A stretch of 64,000 bases of DNA from Arthrobacter roseus (lineage in GTDB: Bacteria; Actinomycetota; Actinomycetes; Actinomycetales; Micrococcaceae): positions 3,012,991 to 3,076,990 of the forward strand of contig NZ_JAFBCU010000001.1 of assembly GCF_016907875.1 (NCBI RefSeq), in the 5' to 3' direction. Shown here piece after piece: positions 17,960-26,549 of the stretch. Below the pieces are notes generated by a model. The model ran no database searches. It saw only the letters and a program-made list of their open reading frames with translations, and was not told the origin of the DNA. How positions within the stretch are numbered: position 1 is the stretch's first letter; the number at the start of each line of letters is the position of its first letter. A program made the position numbers and the translations under genes.

Positions 17960-18190
17960 ATGAGCAGCGCGAATCCGGACCCGGAAGAGGACAACATCAC
18001 GGGCCTGACCCCCGGCGGTAGCGTTCAGCCCGGGGACACACCACCGGCCGAGGCTAGTACCGCCGGGCCACAGGGGCACGAGGAACACGGCCCAAAGAAG
18101 GGCTTCTCTGCGGTATGGCTGGTGCTCATCGGCATCGTTGTTGCGCTGGTGCTGGTCCTGATCGTGGGACAAATCTCCAGCCTGTTCTAA
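17960..18190 (+). CDS. DUF6480 family small membrane protein
   Basis: This 76-residue protein starts at ATG 17960 after AGGAG. Residues 1-45 are a disordered Pro/Gly region with the family pattern GLTPGGSVQPGDTPPAE. A single membrane helix (about 52-73) ends at the C-terminus. It is divergent from the YihY gene across 144 bp and next to stress-related genes. Confidence 0.8.
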   Translation: MSSANPDPEEDNITGLTPGGSVQPGDTPPAEASTAGPQGHEEHGPKKGFSAVWLVLIGIVVALVLVLIVGQISSLF

Positions 18191-18196
18191 GCAAAA

Positions 18197-18260
18197 AAAT
18201 CGACTCTGCAGTAGATGCTGTTCTCATCGCTGAGACGCTCATCTACTGCAAAGTCGATTT
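18197..18260. terminator. Long bidirectional hairpin terminator
   Basis: Two 21-base arms (18197-18217 and 18240-18260) are complementary except for one position, and the loop holds a second stem, TCTCA/TGAGA. It lies between convergent genes. On the minus strand the stem is followed by TTTTTTT, so it should terminate the eRF1-like gene efficiently. It probably also serves the DUF6480 gene. Confidence 0.85.
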
Positions 18261-18269
18261 CAGGAAGGG

Positions 18270-19424
18270 TCAGCTTCCAGGAACGTTCGGGCCCGTTGAC
18301 CAACGGAGCAGCGCCGACACCGATTCGTCCTTGTCCAAGACCCCATCGGGCAAGAACAACACCCTGCAGTCAGTCAGCGCCGCAGCCCGAACCAGCGCCG
18401 ACTGCGCCGGAACCTCACCGAGCACACCCGCCCCAGCCCGCTCGCCGTCGGACGTAGCCACCCACGGTTCCGCATCGAGCGCCAGTAGCGTCGAGTCCTG
18501 CCATTCGCTGGCCTGAATCATCAACACGTCCACCTGCGCTTGCTGCAGTGCGGTAACCACTGCGCCAATACCCGTGGCTGCCCGGGGATTTGCCTGCCCC
18601 TCCTGCATCCGCAGCCGGTTCAGCAACTCCTCTTGAACCTCCGCCAGCTTCTGTGCCACAAGCGACTCCACCTGGAGATTGAACTCGTGATGATCAGCGC
18701 CACCGGTTCGGGTATGACTTTCAACGACGGAGGCGACGACGGCGCTTTCCTTGGCAAGCTGATCCCGGACCAGCTGCCGCGCCCGGACGTCACCGGCGAT
18801 AATGACGAGTTTGGGGTGAACCTCATAGACCACACGGTCGATCTCCGCGGCGACCTCGGACGCGTTGACCTTCCAGATGTTCTCCGTGCGGTGCTGCAGT
18901 CCGCCCTGAGACCAGCCGCCGCCTGGAACCTTCTTCAGATTCTCTGTGGACCCCTCCACCTCCACTGACCGGCCAGCCGCCGTCGTTCCTGCGTAAGCGA
19001 GCCGCACTTCGCCGCCGTCGCGGCTTACCTCGGCCACAACGTAGGGAAACTGCTCTGGGCGGTGTCGCAGCAACGGCACCAGATGTGGAACTGTGTCCAC
19101 CGTGACGAATGACTTCATCACCAGGTGTCCGTGGAACCGCTCGTTCAGCGCGACTTCGCCGTCGCGCACGAGAAGTACCTGCGAGACGGGATCCGGCAGG
19201 CCCTTTGATGATTCACGGAGAGCCTGATCAACAGCTTTCACGTCTGCCTTTGAAGCTCCTGCACGCTGAAGTTCATTATGCACATTTTCCGGAATGACGT
19301 CGTGGGCACGCAGGGAATCGACGGTGCCTGTACTGGCATCTATATACACAGAGCACCACGGTCCCGGCTGCCGGAACAACGCAGAGCATTCGGAGAGGGG
19401 AGTTTTACGTGCCGTTGCGGTCAT
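18270..19424 (-). CDS. Bacterial eRF1-like factor (baeRF / Rv2629 / Balon type)
   Basis: This 384-residue protein resembles mycobacterial Rv2629, of the bacterial eRF1/Pelota-like family also called Vms1/Ankzf1-type. The middle region carries GGGWSQGGLQHRTEN, the loop corresponding to the eRF1 GGQ region but without GGQ itself. Balon, of this group, is known to enter the ribosomal A site during hibernation. A ribosome-binding, stress-related role is therefore likely; peptidyl-tRNA hydrolysis is not established. GGAAGGAG lies about ten bases before ATG 19424. Confidence 0.8.
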   Translation of the reverse strand: MTATARKTPLSECSALFRQPGPWCSVYIDASTGTVDSLRAHDVIPENVHNELQRAGASKADVKAVDQALRESSKGLPDPVSQVLLVRDGEVALNERFHGHLVMKSFVTVDTVPHLVPLLRHRPEQFPYVVAEVSRDGGEVRLAYAGTTAAGRSVEVEGSTENLKKVPGGGWSQGGLQHRTENIWKVNASEVAAEIDRVVYEVHPKLVIIAGDVRARQLVRDQLAKESAVVASVVESHTRTGGADHHEFNLQVESLVAQKLAEVQEELLNRLRMQEGQANPRAATGIGAVVTALQQAQVDVLMIQASEWQDSTLLALDAEPWVATSDGERAGAGVLGEVPAQSALVRAAALTDCRVLFLPDGVLDKDESVSALLRWSTGPNVPGS

Positions 19425-19561
19425 CGGGGTGTTCTCCTTCCATCACGGGGAGCCAGGTGACTCCCTGGATCGCCTTCCGGTTTCTGAAGCGGCAGGCTAC
19501 TTAGTGTCTATCACTCCCGAACATGGAAATGAAGACCTACAGACCGGATGCCCTGTGAAGA

Positions 19562-20347
19562 TCAGGAAGTTATTGAGCTGGCGTCAAGGTTGCGCGTGAT
19601 CGTTGGGAACTTTGGGTTGAGACTGTCTCCCGATGAGACTCCGCGCAGACGTCGCCCCATCCACGGGCCAACGTACTCACGCGCCCACTGGGCATCGGCG
19701 CGCAACTGCCGCAGGCGGCCCAGTGCCGGCCTCGTTTCGAGGCCCGGAACATCAATCCTGTGCGAAGTGCGCATCACGTCAAGTACTTTGCGGGCCATCA
19801 GGGTGTGGCCGGCAGTGGACATGTGCAGGCGATCAGTGTCCCAGTACCGCCAGTCGCGGAATTCCCGCATGCGCCAGTAGTCCACGATGTCGGCGCCGTG
19901 ATTCTCTGCAATCTCGCGGACAAGTTCGTTGTAGATGGCCGTCCGTCCGCGCGTCTTCCCAAACACAGCGGACGCTGACGAATCAAAACCGGTGAAGAGG
20001 ATGACCTTCGCACCGGAGTTGCGGAGGCGGGCCACACCGTCCTCGTACGTTGTCAGGAGCGCATCGATGTCTACCCGTGGCCGAAGAATATCGTTTCCGC
20101 CGCCGTAGATACTGACCAGGGTTGGCTCCAGCGCGAGCGCCGCGTCCACCTGCTCGTCCATGATCTGGCGAAGCTTGCGCCCTCGGATAGCCAGATTGGC
20201 GTAGCCGGCGGCCGGATCTGCAAGGATGAGCTGCTCCGCTACCCGGTCTGCCCAGCCGCGGACCCCGTTCGGCCGCGACTCATCCCGGTCTCCCACGCCT
20301 TCGGTGAATGAATCACCCAGTGCCACATATCGTTGCGTCATTTCCAC
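19562..20347 (-). CDS. SGNH/GDSL family hydrolase
   Basis: This 261-residue esterase-type hydrolase has block I GDSFTEGVGD with the nucleophile serine, block III GGGND, and block V DTDRLHMS with the catalytic Asp and His. No signal peptide is visible, so it is probably cytosolic. The substrate cannot be predicted. A second in-frame ATG lies two codons downstream of the start used. It is divergent from the lipid kinase gene. Confidence 0.9.
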   Translation of the reverse strand: MEMTQRYVALGDSFTEGVGDRDESRPNGVRGWADRVAEQLILADPAAGYANLAIRGRKLRQIMDEQVDAALALEPTLVSIYGGGNDILRPRVDIDALLTTYEDGVARLRNSGAKVILFTGFDSSASAVFGKTRGRTAIYNELVREIAENHGADIVDYWRMREFRDWRYWDTDRLHMSTAGHTLMARKVLDVMRTSHRIDVPGLETRPALGRLRQLRADAQWAREYVGPWMGRRLRGVSSGDSLNPKFPTITRNLDASSITS

Positions 20348-20418
20348 GTGCCCACCTTACGCGCAAGCCCGCCAACGGCCTGCGCGTAACAGGCGAACGC
20401 CCCCGCTAAAGTAGGACT

Positions 20419-21315
20419 ATGACCCAACGTGCCGCGCTCATCGTCAATCCGATCAAATCCACGAACGACGACGTCGCCAAGGCGGTCCGCGACCTCTCCA
20501 CGTCCGAGGGCTGGGACTCTCCACTGGAGATCGAGACGACGGCTGAGGACCCGGGTTTCGGACAGGCCAAGGAAGCGCTCGCCGCGGGGGTCGACGTCGT
20601 ACTGGCCGCCGGTGGCGACGGCACCGTACGTGCAGTTGCGCACGAGCTCGCGGGAACCGATGTGCCGCTAGGCCTGATTCCGCTGGGCACGGGCAATCTG
20701 CTCGCCCGGAACCTGGAACTGCCACTGAACAACATTGCCGACGCCACACGGCGAGCCATGCTCGGCGAAGACCACCAGATCGACGTCGTCTACGCCACGC
20801 TTGACCACGCGGACGAACGTCACCTGTTTCTGGTGATGGCCGGAATTGGTTTTGACGCCGCCGTCATGGCAGATACCAACGACGTCCTGAAGGACCGGGT
20901 TGGCTGGTTGGCGTACGTAGACGCTGGCATCCGAAACCTTCCCGGAAAACCGTCCAAGACCCGCATAGCGATCAATGGACAGGCGCCGATGCGCCGCCGT
21001 CTGCGCAGCGTCATGGGCGGCAATTGCGGCAAGATCCAGGGTGGGCTGGAAATTTTCCCCGGTGCCAAGCTTGACGACGGCGTGCTGGACATCATGACGG
21101 TGGCGCCCAGTGGAGCGTTTGGTTGGATTGGTGTGGCCGCCAAACTGCTGCGGCGGAACAAAGGCAAAGACCCGGCCGTGGAATACTTTCAGGGCCAGAG
21201 CGCCGAGATCGATTCCGAGGAACCGTTGGAGATTCAGCTCGACGGCGATCATCTGGGACAGGCACGTCACCTCGCAATGGAACTCGATGCAGGCGTGCTG
21301 ACCATCAGGCACTAG
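20419..21315 (+). CDS. Diacylglycerol kinase family lipid kinase
   Basis: This 298-residue cytosolic or membrane-associated kinase of the DAGK_cat family has the ATP-binding motif AAGGDGTVRAVAH and IPLGTGNLLARNLELP. Members phosphorylate diacylglycerol or related lipids, or act in phosphatidylinositol-type lipid synthesis; the substrate here is unknown. ATG 20419 is well placed, 71 bp from the divergent SGNH gene. The C-terminal beta domain is complete. Confidence 0.9.
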   Translation: MTQRAALIVNPIKSTNDDVAKAVRDLSTSEGWDSPLEIETTAEDPGFGQAKEALAAGVDVVLAAGGDGTVRAVAHELAGTDVPLGLIPLGTGNLLARNLELPLNNIADATRRAMLGEDHQIDVVYATLDHADERHLFLVMAGIGFDAAVMADTNDVLKDRVGWLAYVDAGIRNLPGKPSKTRIAINGQAPMRRRLRSVMGGNCGKIQGGLEIFPGAKLDDGVLDIMTVAPSGAFGWIGVAAKLLRRNKGKDPAVEYFQGQSAEIDSEEPLEIQLDGDHLGQARHLAMELDAGVLTIRH

Positions 21316-21333
21316 GAACCGGTCCGATGGGCC

Positions 21334-22032
21334 CTACAGGAAGCCCAGCGGGTCCACGACGTTGTCGTTCACCATGACCTCAAAGTGCAGGTGACAACCG
21401 GTGGAGTTGCCGGTGCTGCCTATGGCACCCAGAGTTGCACCACGGGTTAGCTTTTCGCCCACGGCCACACCGATCGCGCTCAGATGGTTATAAGTGGTCT
21501 TCATACCGTCGCCGTGCTCGACAACGACCCGTTGCCCGCCCCCGAAGGGGTGCCAGCCAGCTTCGGCGACAACCCCGTCGTCAGATGCGAGCACCGCCGC
21601 CCCGCACGCACCCGAGTAATCGACGCCACGGTGGAAATCGGTAGCGGTATTTCCGAGCGGGTTGGCCCTCGTGCCGAAGAACGACGCAAGGTGCGCGCTC
21701 GCCAGCGGCTCTGAGAGCCCGGTTGGCTCGATGCTGGAGGACACTGTGGCGGGGCCTGCTGGCTTGTCCCCCGCTGTGCCTTGTGACTCGCTCGTGATCG
21801 AGGAGGTGCGTTGAAAGTCGACGGAAGCGTCGTCGTCAGCGTGGACCTGGTCAGTGTCTGGGGAGTTGGCGGAGGCCACGTGTCCCAGGGGTGCGGCTGG
21901 CTCCGCGATCGTGCTGCCTGCGACGAGACCGGCAAGTGCCAGAACGCTGCCAGCGACGGTGAAAAACTGGTGTCGCATCGGAGCTTTGGCGGACTGGACG
22001 CAACGGCGTCCATGGTGGGTTGAATGAGTCAC
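21334..22032 (-). CDS. Secreted M23 (LytM-type) metallopeptidase
   Basis: This 232-residue peptidoglycan hydrolase has a signal sequence near residues 20-45 (AGSVLALAGLVAGSTIA), a disordered linker, and an M23 domain. Zinc ligands are visible in DFHRGVDYSG and GCHLHFEV, and NHLSAIGV matches the family. It should cleave peptidoglycan cross-links outside the cell. GTG 22032 follows AGAGG by seven bases. That codon and site can pair into a small hairpin (22029-22049). Confidence 0.88.
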   Translation of the reverse strand: MTHSTHHGRRCVQSAKAPMRHQFFTVAGSVLALAGLVAGSTIAEPAAPLGHVASANSPDTDQVHADDDASVDFQRTSSITSESQGTAGDKPAGPATVSSSIEPTGLSEPLASAHLASFFGTRANPLGNTATDFHRGVDYSGACGAAVLASDDGVVAEAGWHPFGGGQRVVVEHGDGMKTTYNHLSAIGVAVGEKLTRGATLGAIGSTGNSTGCHLHFEVMVNDNVVDPLGFL

Positions 22033-22074
22033 GTAAAAGCCTCTCGTGACGCCTGCGGTAGCGGGACCGGGCGC
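22029..22074 (-). promoter_or_regulatory. Structured leader at the M23 peptidase start
   Basis: Reading the minus strand, GCGCC-CGGT pairs with ACCG-GGCGT (22049-22074). Then TCACG pairs with CGTGA (22029-22049), with the AGAGG ribosome-binding site in the loop and the GTG start inside the stem. This could control translation. The end resembles the 3' part of c-di-AMP (ydaO) leaders, but the rest of that riboswitch is not recognisable, so it is listed only as a hairpin. Confidence 0.35.
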
Positions 22075-22210
22075 CTGACAGGGTTGAGCGTGGAGCACGG
22101 GAACTGAAGCAATGACGCATATCAGTACATTGACCAGACTACGGCGATGTTAACAAAGAGTTATCATTTCGTAACATAGGCCACGTCAGGTCAACCACAC
22201 CGGGAAACGC

Positions 22211-24202
22211 CTACGCCTCAGATTTTCCTTTGCGCCAGTAGCCCATGAACGCCACCTGTTTGCGATCGATCCCGACGTCGCGCACCAAGTATCTGCGCAG
22301 CTCACGAACAACTGCGGCTTCACCCGCAATCCACGCGTAGAACGGTAGGGCACCAGCTGGCATGTCGGGGTTGGGGGTGGCTTCGATGGCAGCCTGATCC
22401 AGACGCTGCGGCGTCTCCCACAGTATGGCCTGATCCACGTCCACGAACTCGGGTTCTCTTCCCAGCGGAAGCCCGGCTTTCACCGAAGCTGACGGCGTAC
22501 GACCAACGGCAGCCCAACCTGGCAGGACGACGGCGCGTCGCACCGCTGCATCGAGCAATTCACCGTGCGGGCGTTCACCTCGTGCCAGCCAGGTCACCTC
22601 CACACCCGACGGCGTCCGCACGTCCTGGAAGTCAGCGGGCTCGGGCACCTCAAGAATGGCGTTGCCCGTCATGTCCGCAGGCAGGGACTCGAGAATCGCT
22701 GCAATTGCGGGAACAGCTGTCTCGTCTCCAGCCAGCAAAACCCGCTGCGCTAGACCCGGGCTCCACTCAATGCCACCGTATGCTCCGGCGGTGCTGCAGT
22801 TCGCGGCCCCGATGTTGGGACCTATGACGCTCAGTGTGTCTCCAGGCGCCGCTTTGATGGCCCACTGGGATGCAGGTCCACCCTTGCCCAACTCATCGAA
22901 GTGCATCACGAAATCAACGTCCAGCTCGTGCTCGCCGTCGACAATCCGGTGCTCCCTGACCGTGTAAGTGCGCATCGCACCGCGCACCTCAGGGTCAACC
23001 TGTAGCCACGTCTGGTACCAGCCAGCGCCTGCATCCTCGGATTCCGCAATGAGCGCTTTGAGATCGAACGGCGCCCGGTCCTGTACCGGAATGATCAGCT
23101 TGATCCGTAGATCCAGGGTGTCTCCCCGGACGCCGAACCCGGCCAGATCCATTCCCGTGAACGTGACGCGGCGGAAGTTGGGGCCGAGGCGTTCCACGCA
23201 CTTCACGGTCACATCGAAACAGCCGACGGCGTTGACCGGGCGGGGCTTGGCCGGGCCGGATTTTGTGGGGCTCGGCTTAGTTTGCTCCGGCCTGCGGTGA
23301 TGACGGCCTTCCGGAATCACCATGGGCGTACCGGATACCGGGTCCGTGATGACACTGGACTGCAGACCGAATATCCGGCTGACGTTTTCTTCTGTCACGA
23401 CGTCCGCGGGCGCACCCTGGGCGATGATGCTGCCCTTGCACATGGCGATCAAGTGATCCGCGTATCGAGCGGCGAGGTTCAGATCGTGCAGCACAATGGC
23501 CACGGTGGTGCCGGTCCTGCGGTTGAGGTCGAAGACGAGGTCCAAAACCTCAACCTGATGCGCCACATCGAGGAAGGTGGTGGGCTCGTCCAGAAGCAGG
23601 ATGTCCGTCTCCTGTGCAAGGGCCATGGCGATCCACACGCGCTGACGTTGACCGCCGGACAGCTCATCCACGCAGCGCTCAGCGAGCTCCAGCGTGTCCG
23701 TCGCTTCCAGCGCTGACGCGACGGCGGCGTCGTCCCCCGGCGTCCACTGACGGAACCATCCCTGGTGCGGGTAGCGTCCGCGGCCCACGAGGTCCGCCAC
23801 GGTAATTCCATCCGGAGCCGACGGCGTCTGCGGTAGCAGTCCCAGGGTTCTGGCAACCTGCTTGGTGGGCAGGGAATGGATGTCCCGGCCATCCAGCATC
23901 ACCGTTCCGGACGCAGGTTTGAGGAGGCGGGCAAGCCCGCGCAGGAGAGTCGACTTGCCGCAGGCATTGGCTCCGACAATGACCGTAACCTGACCGGGCG
24001 GCAGCTCCACCGTGAGGTCATGGACCACCGTATGGTCGTCATAGGCGAGGGTCAGTTTCTCGGCCTTCAGCGAGCGACCGGACACGGCACGGTCGGCAGA
24101 CGCTGCCTCGACCGTTTCCTGGTTGGAGGGCAACAGACGGGCTTCCTCGCCTCTTCCTGCGTCCTGGCCCGTACTGACCTTCTTCTCTGACTCAACGGTC
24201 AT
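22211..24202 (-). CDS. Fusion of siderophore ABC ATPase and siderophore-interacting reductase
   Basis: This 663-residue protein joins two functions. Residues about 45-295 are a FepC-type ATPase: Walker A GANACGKS (77-84), signature LSGGQ (181-185), Walker B ILLLDEP. After a Lys/Pro linker (about 300-322) comes a siderophore-interacting FAD reductase (about 325-663) with the flavin motif RTYTVR (411-416) and nucleotide-site AGDETAVPAI. It would power ferric-siderophore import and reduce the iron at the membrane. ATG 24202 lies two bases after the upstream permease stop. Confidence 0.9.
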   Translation of the reverse strand: MTVESEKKVSTGQDAGRGEEARLLPSNQETVEAASADRAVSGRSLKAEKLTLAYDDHTVVHDLTVELPPGQVTVIVGANACGKSTLLRGLARLLKPASGTVMLDGRDIHSLPTKQVARTLGLLPQTPSAPDGITVADLVGRGRYPHQGWFRQWTPGDDAAVASALEATDTLELAERCVDELSGGQRQRVWIAMALAQETDILLLDEPTTFLDVAHQVEVLDLVFDLNRRTGTTVAIVLHDLNLAARYADHLIAMCKGSIIAQGAPADVVTEENVSRIFGLQSSVITDPVSGTPMVIPEGRHHRRPEQTKPSPTKSGPAKPRPVNAVGCFDVTVKCVERLGPNFRRVTFTGMDLAGFGVRGDTLDLRIKLIIPVQDRAPFDLKALIAESEDAGAGWYQTWLQVDPEVRGAMRTYTVREHRIVDGEHELDVDFVMHFDELGKGGPASQWAIKAAPGDTLSVIGPNIGAANCSTAGAYGGIEWSPGLAQRVLLAGDETAVPAIAAILESLPADMTGNAILEVPEPADFQDVRTPSGVEVTWLARGERPHGELLDAAVRRAVVLPGWAAVGRTPSASVKAGLPLGREPEFVDVDQAILWETPQRLDQAAIEATPNPDMPAGALPFYAWIAGEAAVVRELRRYLVRDVGIDRKQVAFMGYWRKGKSEA

Positions 24203-24204
24203 AT

Positions 24205-25281
24205 TCAGCCTCCCTGGCCGGTTCGATTGGACGTCGCCAGCAGCCACAGCAGGAACGGCGCGCCCAGGGCACCCGTAATGACTCCTACCGGCAGTGATAC
24301 TCCGGAAATCATGTTCGCGGCAATAAAGTCCGCGCCAAGTACGATGACGGCTCCCACCAGCCCGGCCGCCGGCAGCGACCCACGCCCCCGCAGGAGACGG
24401 CGGGCGATCGGCCCCGACAAAAACGCGATGAACGCAACGGGCCCGGCAGCCGCCGTCGCCACTGCACACAGGGCGACGCCGGCGATGATCAATCCCAGCC
24501 TCGCTGGTTCCACCTGGACGCCGAGGCCGGCAGCGGCGTCGTCGCCCAGTTCCAGTCCACCTAGGCTCCGGGACAGGACAACCGTTGCGGGCAGGAGCAC
24601 CACCAGCGTCAGCCCAAGAATGCCAGCGCGGTCCCAGGTGGCGGGATTGAGGGATCCGCTCATCCAGACGAGGGCGTCCTGCGCTGTCCGCGCATCCGTG
24701 CGGGTGATGAGGTAACTGACTACGGCCTGCAGCACTGCAGCGAAACCGATGCCCACCAGAATCAGCCGGTACCCGGCCACTCCGCCGCGCCGCGACAGGC
24801 TGTAGATGGCGCCAGCAACAACGAGGGCTCCGAGAAGAGCCGCCCACGAAATGGCGATGCCCGATGCCCCGAAAATCACGATAGCGCTAACCGCGGCGGC
24901 GCTTGCCCCGTAGCTGATGCCGATGATGTCTGGGCTGGCCAGCGGATTGCGGAGCATGGTCTGGAAGATGGCACCAGCAATTCCGAACGCGACGCCGACC
25001 ATGACGCCCACGGTGGCTCTGGGCAGTTTGACATCCATGACGATGAACGTGGCCCCGGGAATCTGTTCGCCGCCCAGAATGCGAAAAAAATCGGGAATGG
25101 TCACGGTGTAGGTGCCCAGAAGGATGGAGACCGCGAACAACACAGCGGTCAGTCCAGCGAGCACACCGATGATCACGCGGCCGCGGCGGGATGATGTGCG
25201 GCGGCCGTGACGAATCTTTTCGCCTGGCCTCATCGGTAGCTTGATGACGGCGTTTTGGGGCGTTTCGGTCTCCGTACTCAC
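24205..25281 (-). CDS. Iron-siderophore ABC permease (FecCD/BtuC type), second subunit
   Basis: This 358-residue FecCD permease has about nine or ten membrane helices. Family stretches include RNPLASPDIIGISYGASAAA and GPVAFIAFLSGPIARRLL. The N-terminal 35 residues are basic and cytoplasmic. It overlaps the first permease by four bases and ends two bases before the ATPase-reductase fusion. The two permeases should form a heterodimer. Confidence 0.93.
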   Translation of the reverse strand: MSTETETPQNAVIKLPMRPGEKIRHGRRTSSRRGRVIIGVLAGLTAVLFAVSILLGTYTVTIPDFFRILGGEQIPGATFIVMDVKLPRATVGVMVGVAFGIAGAIFQTMLRNPLASPDIIGISYGASAAAVSAIVIFGASGIAISWAALLGALVVAGAIYSLSRRGGVAGYRLILVGIGFAAVLQAVVSYLITRTDARTAQDALVWMSGSLNPATWDRAGILGLTLVVLLPATVVLSRSLGGLELGDDAAAGLGVQVEPARLGLIIAGVALCAVATAAAGPVAFIAFLSGPIARRLLRGRGSLPAAGLVGAVIVLGADFIAANMISGVSLPVGVITGALGAPFLLWLLATSNRTGQGG

Positions 25282-26435
25282 AGTGCCACCATCTTCCGCC
25301 GTCGTACCAGCCAGATGAAGACCGGCGCACCAATAATCGCCGTCATGACGCCCACCTGCACTTCTCCGGGAGGAAGGATAAGGCGTCCGACGACGTCCGC
25401 TCCCAGGAGCAGCATAGGTGCGAGAACCATGGAGAAGGGCAGTATCCAGCGGTAGTCGGGACCGGCGATGAGACGTGCCATATGCGGAATCACCAGTCCC
25501 ACAAAAGCGATGGGGCCAGCCAGCGCCACTGCCGCACCACAGAGAACGACGACGCCGAGCGCCGCGACTCCGCGGGCAAGCGGGACGTTCTGGCCGAGGC
25601 CGCGAGCGATGTCGTCTCCCATGGACAGTCCGTTGAGCATCCGTCCGGTGAACAGAGTGAGGATGCCTCCCACGAGCAGAAACGGGATCACTGCGCTAAT
25701 GGCTTCCACATCGCGTCCGGCCACTGTACCGACCTGCCAGAACCGGAACCGGTCCAGCGTCTCTTGGCTGCTCACCAGCAGTGCACTCATCAAGGACACC
25801 AGCCCCGCGGACAGTGCCGCACCGGCGAGGGCAAGTTTCACCGGCGTCGCGCCTTCCCGTCCCAGACTGGCAATAGCGTAAACAACGACGGCGGCGACAG
25901 CGGCCCCAGCGAAAGCGAACCAGATGTAACCGGTGATGCCCGAGAGTCCGAAAACGTAGATGCCCAGGACCACGGCGAGCGCGGCCCCGGAGTTGATTCC
26001 GAGAATGCCCGGATCCGCCAGAGGGTTTCTGGCGACGCCCTGCATGGCGGCGCCGGCAAGGCCGAGGGCAGCTCCCACCAGCAGCGCGGTGATGGTCCGT
26101 GGGATGCGGGAGTGGACTACGGCGTGATCGCCGTTGGCCGGGTTAAAATCGGCGAGTGCCTGCACCAGTGTGTTGACATCAATGGGCCGGGCACCGAAGG
26201 CCATGGATGCTATGACGAACAGACCCAGAACGGCCACAGCCACGACGAACATTGTGATGTTCACGCGCTTTGACCTCTGCCGTGGGCGGGTCTTTGATGC
26301 TTGGACTGGCATTGCGGACGACGACGGCGCTACGGGCGTGGGCACTATGGCAGAAGACGTTGTGGCGGGGGACGATGCGGCGCGAGGCACTGTAGCGGAG
26401 GGCGATGTCCGGTCCCGCTGCGTCGGTATGGACAC
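25278..26435 (-). CDS. Iron-siderophore ABC permease (FecCD/BtuC type), first subunit
   Basis: This 385-residue permease has the FecCD core (ARNPLADPGILGINSGAALA, GPIAFVGLVIPHMARLIAGP) after an unusually long N-terminus of about 55 Ser/Pro/Thr-rich residues. GTG 26435 has GGAAGGGG upstream; an internal start near MPVQASKTRP would remove most of the extension. It is the first gene of the operon, and an IdeR-like box lies 61 bp before it. No binding protein is encoded here. Confidence 0.92.
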   Translation of the reverse strand: MSIPTQRDRTSPSATVPRAASSPATTSSAIVPTPVAPSSSAMPVQASKTRPRQRSKRVNITMFVVAVAVLGLFVIASMAFGARPIDVNTLVQALADFNPANGDHAVVHSRIPRTITALLVGAALGLAGAAMQGVARNPLADPGILGINSGAALAVVLGIYVFGLSGITGYIWFAFAGAAVAAVVVYAIASLGREGATPVKLALAGAALSAGLVSLMSALLVSSQETLDRFRFWQVGTVAGRDVEAISAVIPFLLVGGILTLFTGRMLNGLSMGDDIARGLGQNVPLARGVAALGVVVLCGAAVALAGPIAFVGLVIPHMARLIAGPDYRWILPFSMVLAPMLLLGADVVGRLILPPGEVQVGVMTAIIGAPVFIWLVRRRKMVAL

Positions 26436-26495
26436 CCGCGCCCCTTCCCTACGGGCGCACGTCCCGAGCCATCATCGATTCCACCAATAAACTTA

Positions 26496-26514
26496 CTAAG
26501 TAAGGCTACCCTGT
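26496..26514. promoter_or_regulatory. DtxR/IdeR-like iron box, siderophore transport operon
   Basis: CTAAGTAAGGCTACCCTGT matches about 14 of 19 positions of the IdeR consensus TWAGGTWAGSCTWACCTWA. It overlaps the promoter region of the permease-ATPase operon, as expected for iron repression. The left half lies in a 13-bp near-palindrome (26492-26504). Confidence 0.68.
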
Positions 26515-26539
26515 CCGAAGGTGGATAAGGAAACGAAAA

Positions 26540-26549
26540 CCTAACCTAA
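26540..26549. promoter_or_regulatory. DtxR/IdeR half-site
   Basis: CCTAACCTAA is an exact IdeR half-site (TTAGGTTAGG on the minus strand). It lies 26 bp from the fuller box and overlaps the stop codon of the neighbouring glutathionyl-hydroquinone reductase-like gene. It could assist binding or be chance. Confidence 0.4.

Noticed and set aside
18197..18260. CRISPR-like or mobile palindrome
   Set aside because: It is a single unit between convergent genes with a U-run on one side, which fits a terminator.
22029..22205. Complete c-di-AMP (ydaO) riboswitch
   Set aside because: Only the 3' end looks similar. The conserved 5' helices and GGGGAAC-type blocks are absent, so it is listed as a simple structured leader.
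24203..24847. Open frame extending the ABC-SIP fusion by about 215 residues
   Set aside because: It lies antiparallel in another frame of the permease gene, has no domain, and ATG 24202 sits two bases after the permease stop.
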